From CAYRYU01 sp964428355 (lineage in GTDB: Bacteria > Muiribacteriota > Ozemobacteria > Ozemobacterales > Ozemobacteraceae), in NCBI GenBank assembly GCA_964428355.1, contig CAYRYU010000065.1, positions 1 through 38,655 on the forward strand: a stretch of 38,655 bases of DNA, given 5' to 3'. Under the pieces are notes generated by a model that was not told the origin of the DNA, did no database searches, and worked only from the letters and a program-made list of their open reading frames with translations. This document shows, piece after piece, positions 33,336 to 38,655 of the stretch; position 1 is the stretch's first letter; every line of letters begins with the position of its first letter. Both the position numbers and the translations under genes were made by a program.

Positions 33336-34424
33336 ATGGATGAACAACTCGCGGAAATACTGACGCTTTCGAAGAAACTGAATGCGTCGGACGTTCATCT
33401 GAAAACGAATTTCCCCCCGATCTTCCGGGTGGGGGGCAAGCTGACGATCTCCTCCGCTCTTCCGCTCACTGGGGCCCAATTGAAGAAGTTCCTCGATTCG
33501 ACCGCGACCCAGAACATCCAGAAGCTTTTCGAGACCCGAAAAGATGTTGATTACTCGGTTTCCCTCCCCGGGGTGAGCAGGTTCCGCGTGAACTGTTTCC
33601 AGCAGCGGGGCGAACTGGCCTTCGTTTTCAGGCAGATCCCGTTCATGCTGCCCACGATCGCCACGGTCCAGCTCCAACCCCAGATCGTTGATCTCACCAT
33701 GTATGAAGCCGGTCTGGTCCTCCTTTGCGGCCCGACAGGCTCCGGGAAAAGCACTACCATCGCGGCGTTGCTCGAAAACATCAATCTTTCGCAGAATCTG
33801 AGGATAATCACCCTCGAGGACCCGATCGAGTTCCTGTTCCGGGACGAAAAAAGCGAATTTTTGCAGAGGGAGTACCGGAAGGATTTCCTTTCCTTCCCGC
33901 AGGCTCTTCGGGCGGCCCTCCGTCAAGACCCCGACATCATCATGGTAGGTGAGATGCGCGAGATCGAGACCATCGAGCTCGCCCTGGTCGCGGCGGAAAC
34001 CGGACACATGGTCATATCGACCCTCCATGCGAGCACTTCCGCCTCCGCAGTCGAGCGCATCCTTGGCGTCTTTCCCGCAGAGGCGCGCACCTTCATCCGG
34101 GAGCAGCTCGCATCGGTTCTCCTTGGAATCGTGGCGCAGGCATTGATTCCATCGAAGGATGACCCTGCCCAGCGTGTGGCCGCGCGCGAGATCCTCCTCA
34201 ACAACCCCGCGATCGCGAACCTGATCCGGAGCGAAAAGCACGAGCAGATTCCGATGTTCCTGGAAGCCAGTCGCGAGTCGGGGATGATCTCGATGAATGC
34301 GTCACTCGAGCAGCTGGTTTCCCTCCACCGGATCACACCGGAAGAAGCTCTCCCCTACAGTCCCGATCCCGAGGCGTTGTACTCGATGTTCACCCGGAAA
34401 GGCATCATATGCACGAGTTCCTGA
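33336..34424 (+). CDS. Type IV pilus retraction ATPase, PilT family
   Basis: The protein has 362 residues, normal for PilT. The N-terminal PAS-like domain has LNASDVHLKTNFPPIFRVGG. The ATPase core shows Walker A GPTGSGKST at 132-140, the Asp box ITLEDPIEFLF, Walker B-like RQDPDIIMVGEMRE and the His box TGHMVISTLHA, which together define the PilT/PilU retraction group rather than PilB. The usual AIRNLIRE-like C-terminal motif is represented by AIANLIRSEK. The start is an ATG with a weak ribosome binding site. It overlaps the second pilT-like gene by 16 bases. It powers pilus retraction at the inner membrane. Confidence 0.92.
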   Translation: MDEQLAEILTLSKKLNASDVHLKTNFPPIFRVGGKLTISSALPLTGAQLKKFLDSTATQNIQKLFETRKDVDYSVSLPGVSRFRVNCFQQRGELAFVFRQIPFMLPTIATVQLQPQIVDLTMYEAGLVLLCGPTGSGKSTTIAALLENINLSQNLRIITLEDPIEFLFRDEKSEFLQREYRKDFLSFPQALRAALRQDPDIIMVGEMREIETIELALVAAETGHMVISTLHASTSASAVERILGVFPAEARTFIREQLASVLLGIVAQALIPSKDDPAQRVAAREILLNNPAIANLIRSEKHEQIPMFLEASRESGMISMNASLEQLVSLHRITPEEALPYSPDPEALYSMFTRKGIICTSS

Positions 34425-35245
34425 AGGACCTCGTGAAAAAGGCTCTCGACATGGGAGCCTACGATGTCCACCTGAAAGCCGCCTTCCCGCCGGTGTTTCG
34501 CATCGGGGGCCGGATCCAGAGGATCAACCTTCCCCCCGTTTCGCCCAAGGAACTCGAGAAGGTCGTTCTCGAGATCCTCGACAAGGAGAAGATCAGCATC
34601 TTCCGGAACCAGGGGCAGACCGACTTTTCCCTCGACCTCCCCGACCTCTGCCGGGTCCGGATGAACGTCTTCCTGCAGCGCAACTCGCTCGCGATCTCGA
34701 TCCGTCTTGTACCACCGAAACTCCACGAACCCCAGGAACTCGGGTTCGCGATGGATACGGTCGATGCACTCAAGAAGATCAACCGGGGCCTGATTCTCGT
34801 GACCGGGGCCACCAACTCCGGCAAATCGACCACGGTCGCCGCCATCTTGAACATGATCGCCAAGAGCAGCGCGATTCATGCCATCACCATCGAAGATCCG
34901 ATCGAGTATGTTTTTCCCAGGTATGAAAACTCCGTCATCAGCCAGAGACAGGTCGGCGATGACACTCCCGACTTTGGAACTGGCCTGACATCGTCGCTCC
35001 GCCAGGATCCGGACGTGATAGTCATCGGGGAGCTGCGGGACCAGGAGACCGTCGAAACCAGCCTCAAGGCAGCAGAGACCGGCCACCTCGTGTTCGGGAC
35101 TCTCCACACCTCGAACGCGGTCCAGAGCCTTACCCGCCTGATAAACATCTTTCCCTCACACCAGCGGGAGGGGATCCGCTTCATGCTTTCCAGCAGCCTG
35201 AAGATGATCATTTCCCAGATTCTGATCCCCTGCACGGACCGGAAG
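34409..35245 (+). CDS. Second PilT-family ATPase (PilT2/PilU-like), 3' cut by gap
   Basis: The gene starts at ATG 34409 with GGAAAGG 6 bases upstream, and 279 residues are readable before the gap. It is clearly homologous to the preceding protein: MGAYDVHLKAAFPPVFRIGG, Walker A GATNSGKST at 133-141 (Asn where the first copy has Gly), ITIEDPIEYVF, RQDPDVIVIGELRD, and TGHLVFGTLHTS. The last ~80-95 residues, including the C-terminal helices, are lost in the gap. Tandem pilT/pilU pairs are known, where the second ATPase helps retraction under load. The divergence in the Walker loop and Asp box between the copies suggests different roles. Confidence 0.9.
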
Positions 35246-35345
35246 NNNNNNNNNNNNNNNNNNNNNNNNNNNNNNNNNNNNNNNNNNNNNNNNNNNNNNN
35301 NNNNNNNNNNNNNNNNNNNNNNNNNNNNNNNNNNNNNNNNNNNNN
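35246..35345. other. Assembly gap 3 (100 N), true length larger
   Basis: Exactly 100 N. The flanks do not overlap. The missing DNA must hold the 3' end of the second pilT gene (about 250-300 bases, judging by the first copy) and the 5' end of the cyclase gene, so the true gap is well over 100 bases. Confidence 0.9.
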
Positions 35346-36611
35346 TTCGAGGAACTCAAGAAGGAATGCGCCGCACTGAAAGACAAACTCCGTCGCAGCG
35401 AAGGGGAACGGGACTCGGTCAGGGTCAAGCTGACCGAACAGATCGACCAGACCCACGCCATGGTGGGACGGTTGAAAGCCCTGGTGGGGTGTCTCGAAAG
35501 TGGTCAGGTTCTTCCCAGAGCCTGGGATCTCCTCGACAACTCGCTCGGAATAAAGAAAGGGGCTGTCCTCGTCCGCTCGAAAACCGGATGGAGCGTCACG
35601 CTTTCCAAGGGGTTTCCCGAGAACAGGGTTCCCGAAGTCCCCTTCGACGAGGAGTCCCTGATCAACCTCGTGGCCCGGGAAGGAATTCCCCTCAGCGTGG
35701 CGGACCTGAAAAAGACCGACGATCTCGCCTACATGGAACGGCGGGGAGTGATTTCCGACGTCCGGATCGCGTGCCCGGTGCGCATCAGGGACAAGGTCGA
35801 GGGAATCATCGTGATCTGTGCCTATTCCGGGAACATTTTCCAGGGAAATGACGATGTCGAGCTCGTACATGTCGTTTCGGGATTGCTGGGCCTCGTGACG
35901 ACGAACGCCCTCATCCTCGAGGAGCGGAAGACCGCCCTGAACAAGCAGACCCAGGAGTTGGCCAAGGTCAAGAACCTCTTCTACCACATGGTCGCCCCGG
36001 AGATCATCCAGCACATCGAGTCCAATCCCGCGGGGTTGAAGCTCGGAGGCTCCGTCCAGAAGATAGCCATCCTTTTCGCCGACGTGCGTGGCTTCTCCAG
36101 GATCGCCGAAACGATCAATCCGGAAAGGGTCGTCGATCTTCTGAACCTCTATTTCGACCAGTTCACCGAGATCATTATGAAGAACAAGGGAACCATGGAC
36201 AAGTTCCTGGGAGATGGGGCCATGGTCCTTTTCGGGACGCCCGTCCGGTTCGGGGATCCCGCCGATTCGGCGGTTAAAGCCGCGTTCGAGATCCAGACGA
36301 TGGTCCAGGAGAACATGCGGAAATGGGTCGGCCAGGGAATCCCGGCTTTCTCGATCGGAATCGGAATCTCGTATGAGGACGTGGTCGTCGGCAACATCGG
36401 GTCGACGAAGTTGTCCAACTTCACCGCGGTCGGAAACGGGGTCAACCTGGCCTCCCGGCTGTGCGCGATGGCGCTCGGCGGGGAAATCCTCGCTACCGAG
36501 TCGTGTTTCAAGAACCTCAAGGCCTGGAAAGGGAAACACGAGGTTCGCAAGAACATCCCCATCCGCGGAAAGACCGAAACCATCTCGGTCTACGTCCTCC
36601 TTCCCGACTAG
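35346..36611 (+). CDS. GAF-domain class III adenylate/guanylate cyclase (5' cut by gap)
   Basis: 421 residues are readable in the frame that is open right up to the gap; the internal ATG at 35460 lies inside a coiled coil and is not the start. Layout: heptad-rich coiled coil (KKECAALKDKLRRSEG at the edge of the gap), GAF domain (about 60-190 of the readable part), a second short coiled coil with YHMVAPEIIQHIE, then a class III cyclase domain. The catalytic domain has metal Asp in ILFADVRGFS and KFLGDGAMVLFG, and the transition-state pair in FTAVGNGVNLASRL. KxxGD with the preceding Lys favours ATP, so cAMP is likely. It is probably co-transcribed with the pilT pair, linking pilus control to a cyclic nucleotide signal (inference). 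Confidence 0.88.
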   Translation, partial: FEELKKECAALKDKLRRSEGERDSVRVKLTEQIDQTHAMVGRLKALVGCLESGQVLPRAWDLLDNSLGIKKGAVLVRSKTGWSVTLSKGFPENRVPEVPFDEESLINLVAREGIPLSVADLKKTDDLAYMERRGVISDVRIACPVRIRDKVEGIIVICAYSGNIFQGNDDVELVHVVSGLLGLVTTNALILEERKTALNKQTQELAKVKNLFYHMVAPEIIQHIESNPAGLKLGGSVQKIAILFADVRGFSRIAETINPERVVDLLNLYFDQFTEIIMKNKGTMDKFLGDGAMVLFGTPVRFGDPADSAVKAAFEIQTMVQENMRKWVGQGIPAFSIGIGISYEDVVVGNIGSTKLSNFTAVGNGVNLASRLCAMALGGEILATESCFKNLKAWKGKHEVRKNIPIRGKTETISVYVLLPD

Positions 36612-36630
36612 AAGCTCCCACCTTCCCAAA

Positions 36631-36734
36631 GTTGCCACCGAGACACCGAGTCACAGAGAAGGACCATAAGTTTTTCATCCCCATATGACCAATTCATAAT
36701 GGGGGGCTCAGTGACTCGGTGTCTCCGTGGCAAC
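36631..36734. repeat. 104-bp palindromic element with GAGACACCGAG-type arms
   Basis: Two 24-base arms (36631-36654 and 36711-36734) are complementary at 23 of 24 positions. The core of the arm is GCCACCGAGACACCGAG. The 56-base centre has its own small inverted repeat (CCCCAT/ATGGGG). It lies between the cyclase and the RuvC-like gene. The arm sequence is related to the repeats bracketing the GxxExxY gene 500 bases on. This is a MITE- or REP-like dispersed element; it could also fold as a transcript-end hairpin for the cyclase gene. Confidence 0.85.
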
Positions 36735-36843
36735 CCTAAAGCATGTTGGAAAATAATGGGGGAAAGAAAAACTACTCATTGAGGGGCTCAACTCCCTGAG
36801 ACTGGGAGTCGATAGGGAGGTAGAGAAAATATGAATATTCGTC

Positions 36844-37266
36844 ATGCGCTACATCCTTTCCATTGACCCCGGATCCGAAAAATGCGGATATGCGATCGTG
36901 TTTTTCGACCTTCGTGCCGGTGAAAAAGGGGTCGTGTTCTTGAGCGAGGTTCACAGGCTTCTCCAGCGGCTTTGCGGCGATCCCCTTCCCGAAGCGATCG
37001 TTTTGGGTGGAGGAACCGGAGCAGGGGTGGTCGCCCGCCTGGTCGAGGATCTCGGCCTCGACGTACCGATCCGGATCGGTGATGAGAAGAACACCACCTA
37101 CGAAGCCAGGGCAAGATACTTCGCGGACAACCCTCCCACCGGCATATGGCGGTTCGTTCCCCTCAGTCTCCAGCTTCCCGACCGTCCGATCGACGATTAC
37201 GCCGCCCTCCTGATCGGTGAACGCTACCTCCTCCAAAACCACCTCACCGAGGAAAGGACCGGATGA
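36844..37266 (+). CDS. RNase H-fold nuclease-like protein (YqgF/RuvC-like)
   Basis: The protein has 140 residues. It begins RYILSIDPGSEKCGYAIVFF with the first catalytic Asp (D8). It then shows the AIVLGGGTGAGV strand, VPIRIGDEKNTTYEARARYF (E81, like the D-E-R-x-T-T-x-E-A motif of YqgF) and a final RPIDDYAALLIGERYL with two Asp (D117/D118). This order is that of YqgF/RuvX (putative pre-16S rRNA nuclease) or a small RuvC-like resolvase. The start lacks a clear ribosome binding site. A GGGAGG sits 10 bases before another ATG (36831) that opens an 11-codon ORF overlapping this start in another frame. It overlaps the GxxExxY gene by 4 bases (ATGA). Confidence 0.75.
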   Translation: MRYILSIDPGSEKCGYAIVFFDLRAGEKGVVFLSEVHRLLQRLCGDPLPEAIVLGGGTGAGVVARLVEDLGLDVPIRIGDEKNTTYEARARYFADNPPTGIWRFVPLSLQLPDRPIDDYAALLIGERYLLQNHLTEERTG

Positions 37267-37664
37267 AGCCACAGAGCCACGGAGACACCGAGCTATTGGA
37301 ACTGGATGAAATCACCGAAAAAGTGATCGGTTGTGCCATTGAAGTCCATAGGGCGTTAGGCCCTGGGCTTCTCGAGCAGGTTTACGAAATGGCTCTTTGC
37401 AGGGAACTCGAACTCGGGAGGATCGCCTTCCGAAGGCAAATCGAGGTTCCCGTAACCTATAAAGGTGCCGACGTCGGGTCTTACCGTGTGGATATCCTGG
37501 TCGAGGAAAAGGTGATCTTGGAAATCAAGAGTGTAGAAAGGTTCGACAGGGTTTTCGAAGCACAGTTGTTAACCTACCTGAAAGTGACCGGGAAGAGAGT
37601 CGGACTTCTTATCAATTTCAATTCCCGGCTGTTGAAGGACGGAATCAGAAGGTTCATTTTGTGA
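37263..37664 (+). CDS. GxxExxY family protein, PD-(D/E)XK nuclease fold
   Basis: The protein has 133 residues. The name-giving motif is G35-L-L-E38-Q-V-Y41 within EVHRALGPGLLEQVYEMAL. The PD-(D/E)XK core is visible as YRVDILVEEKVILEIKSV (D77, E87, K89), followed by QLLTYLKVTGKRVGLLINFN. The first codons (K-P-Q-S-H-G-D-T-E) are translated from a repeat arm (37268-37292) rather than from family sequence; the conserved part starts near residue 13. A matching inverted arm lies 38 bases after the stop. The start overlaps the previous stop. The function of the family is not established; a nuclease is inferred from the fold. Confidence 0.88.
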   Translation: MKPQSHGDTELLELDEITEKVIGCAIEVHRALGPGLLEQVYEMALCRELELGRIAFRRQIEVPVTYKGADVGSYRVDILVEEKVILEIKSVERFDRVFEAQLLTYLKVTGKRVGLLINFNSRLLKDGIRRFIL

Positions 37665-37726
37665 GCCAAAGAAATGTACAAACCTTGTCGTCATCGGGTA
37701 CCTCGGTGCCTCGGTGGCTCGGTGGC
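37268..37726. mobile_element. Putative GxxExxY cassette bounded by 25-bp inverted repeats
   Basis: The left arm 37268-37292 (GCCACAGAGCCACGGAGACA then CCGAG) and the right arm 37702-37726 (CTCGGTGCCTCGGTGGCTCG then GTGGC) are complementary at 22 of 25 positions and enclose a single gene with a nuclease fold. The same arm family forms the empty palindrome at 36631-36734. No target-site duplication is obvious. Mobility is inferred, not shown. Confidence 0.55.
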
Positions 37727-37747
37727 AATCCCCAGGGAAATTTTTTC

Positions 37748-37776
37748 TTGACTTTTGAAATGTCCTTTAATATACT
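37748..37776 (+). promoter_or_regulatory. Strong sigma-70 promoter of the SLH porin gene
   Basis: TTGACT (37748-37753) and TATACT (37771-37776) have 17-base spacing and 5/6 matches each, in an A/T-rich patch of an otherwise GC-rich region. Transcription should begin near 37783, giving a leader of about 250 nt. Confidence 0.8.
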
Positions 37777-37782
37777 CTCGCT

Positions 37783-38032
37783 CCGAGGTTTACGCCGAAT
37801 TCATCATTCAGGTGCAACGGAAGGAGGTGACACCTGATTAGGTAGCCTGGACGATGAGGCCGAAATCTCACCGGGTAGGCTGGAAATGAGCAAGTTTCTG
37901 AAGGGTAGCTCCGAAACTGAAGGAAACGTGGAAACTTCAAGAGTAACGGGATACCAAAGAGGGAACAAGCGAATCGAAAGCCCCCAAACCAAAATCTCAA
38001 AACTCAACGAATACCTAAAAGGGGGAATTTAA
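37783..38032 (+). ncRNA. Long structured 5' leader of the SLH porin (candidate cis-regulatory RNA)
   Basis: About 250 nt lie between the promoter and the porin start. AAGGAGGTGA at 37821-37830 is a perfect 10-base complement of the 16S rRNA 3' end but has no usable start codon at normal spacing; it overlaps a palindrome AGGTGACACCT (37825-37835). Possible helices: CCTGG/CCGGG (37846-37850 with 37871-37875), enclosing TGAG/CTCA (37855-37858 with 37867-37870); a competing AGCCT/AGGCT (37844-37848 with 37877-37881); AGTTTC/GAAACT (37893-37898 with 37913-37918); and TGAAG/CTTCA (37918-37922 with 37935-37939). The motif GGTAG recurs three times (37841, 37874, 37904). It matches no riboswitch class I know. 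Confidence 0.5.
37886..38032 (+). CDS. Possible 48-codon leader ORF abutting the porin start
   Basis: ATG 37886 opens a frame of 48 codons whose TAA (38030-38032) directly touches the porin ATG, an arrangement suited to translational coupling. The product would be basic and polar (ending ISKLNEYLKGGI), with no recognised family. The ribosome site is weak (AGG 7 bases upstream), and the same bases carry the leader helices, so the open frame may be chance. Confidence 0.3.
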   Translation: MSKFLKGSSETEGNVETSRVTGYQRGNKRIESPQTKISKLNEYLKGGI

Positions 38033-38655
38033 ATGAAACGAATCGCTCTAGTTCTCGCACTCGTGCTCACCACCGTCGTGGTCAGCGCCAATCCATTTTC
38101 CGACGTCCCGTTTTCCCACTGGGCGTATGATGCGGTCAACAAGCTCGCCGCCAAGGGGATCATCCAGGGTTACCCTGATGGCACCTACAAGGGCGAAAAG
38201 CACGTCACCCGCTACGCTCTGGCCATGATCGTCGCCAAGATGCTCGCCAATGTCGAGCAGATGCTCGAGAAGGGCATCGGCACGAATCTCGTCACCAAGT
38301 CCGACCTCCAGACCCTCGAGAAACTGACCGTCGAGTTCGCCGACGAGCTGGCTCTCCTTGGCGTCAAGGTCACGGCTCTCGAAGACGACATGCAGGTCGT
38401 TAAAGAAGACGTCTCCACCCTGAAGAAAGACGTCGAGGGCATCAAGGACTACATGGCGAAGGGCGGCATGGAGAAGGTCAAGCTCAGCGGCGATATGCTC
38501 GTCCGCCACAGCTCCCTCATCCACAATCGGGACTACAACGTTCTGACCGGAGTTCCCGGTGGCGTCATCGCCAACATCGGAAACGCCAACAACGTCCAGA
38601 CCCAGACCCAGCTTCGGTTCCAGTTCAAGGCCATGATCGATGAGAACATCACCGC
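38033..38655 (+). CDS. SLH-domain outer-membrane porin, OmpM-like (3' partial)
   Basis: The frame starts at ATG 38033 with GGGGG about 8 bases upstream and runs off the end of the window; 207 codons are present. A signal peptide (about 1-19, ending VVSA) precedes one SLH domain (NPFSDVPFSHWAYDAVNKLA, then GIIQGYPDGTYKGEKHVTRY; about 20-70), a coiled coil (about 90-150, alternating LEDDMQVVKEDVSTLKKDVE), and the first beta-strand-like segments (KVKLSGDMLVRHSSL, TQLRFQFKAMIDEN). This is the OmpM/Omp-alpha plan, where the SLH domain holds peptidoglycan-linked polymer and the barrel sits in the outer membrane. The strong promoter and long leader fit a very abundant protein. Confidence 0.92.
   Translation, partial: MKRIALVLALVLTTVVVSANPFSDVPFSHWAYDAVNKLAAKGIIQGYPDGTYKGEKHVTRYALAMIVAKMLANVEQMLEKGIGTNLVTKSDLQTLEKLTVEFADELALLGVKVTALEDDMQVVKEDVSTLKKDVEGIKDYMAKGGMEKVKLSGDMLVRHSSLIHNRDYNVLTGVPGGVIANIGNANNVQTQTQLRFQFKAMIDENIT

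Noticed and set aside
36631..37726. CRISPR-like array formed by the ACACCGAG repeats
   Set aside because: There are only four arms, arranged as inverted pairs rather than direct repeats with uniform spacers, and no cas genes.
37843..37875. Hammerhead-like GATGAGGCCGAAA in the porin leader
   Set aside because: The required CUGAUGA core is absent (the sequence reads GGACGATGAG) and no proper stem III/cleavage site is placed around it.

Overview
The window is one scaffold piece of a GC-rich diderm bacterium. Three runs of exactly 100 N (16051-16150, 27196-27295, 35246-35345) mark scaffold joins, so it is probably a metagenome or draft assembly. The outer membrane is inferred from an SLH-domain porin of the OmpM type at the right end, plus Wzx/Wzy/Wzz-type glycan export genes and type IV pilus genes. 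The mix of SLH porin, minor pilins, FecR proteins, tandem PilT ATPases and CheR/CheB would fit a deep-branching or candidate phylum; Riflebacteria is one guess. Nothing here fixes the phylum, because there is no rRNA and no tRNA was recognised.

Layout. 1-11770 is a surface-glycan locus. It holds a flippase (5' cut), a methyltransferase, a Wzz-like and a Wzy-like protein on the + strand, then a B12-radical SAM enzyme and a GT4 glycosyltransferase on the - strand. A tightly overlapping + strand module follows: acyl carrier-like protein, SDR reductase, AMP-forming acyl ligase, polysaccharide deacetylase and GNAT acyltransferase. A strong convergent hairpin (11752-11798) closes the locus.

11805-17912 (- strand) is an envelope/regulatory block: a dockerin/EF-hand secreted protein with its own terminator, a secreted FecR protein, a low-complexity secreted protein, and an ECF sigma factor with its FecR-type membrane anti-sigma factor. 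18086-21671 is a three-gene minor pilin operon. 21836-24236 holds a Trm112-like small protein, a TIM-barrel isomerase-like protein and asparaginyl-tRNA synthetase. 24436-24875 is a small + strand pair: an acidic secreted peptide and a Flp-type pilin.

24922-33113 is a long - strand run: nnrE/nnrD fusion, WalJ-like metallo-hydrolase, rlmH, cheR, cheB, an amidohydrolase (cut by a gap) and a DUF2723 membrane glycosyltransferase. Many of its genes overlap by 4 bases. Divergent from it are two tandem pilT-like ATPases and a GAF/class III nucleotidyl cyclase, suggesting a link between cyclic nucleotide signalling and pili.

The right end (36612-38655) is the least ordinary part. It contains a 104-bp palindromic element, an RNase H-fold (YqgF/RuvC-like) gene, and a GxxExxY PD-(D/E)XK gene bracketed by inverted repeats of the same family. 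Last comes a strong promoter, a leader of about 250 nt with a perfect but orphan Shine-Dalgarno sequence and several hairpins, and the SLH porin that runs off the end.
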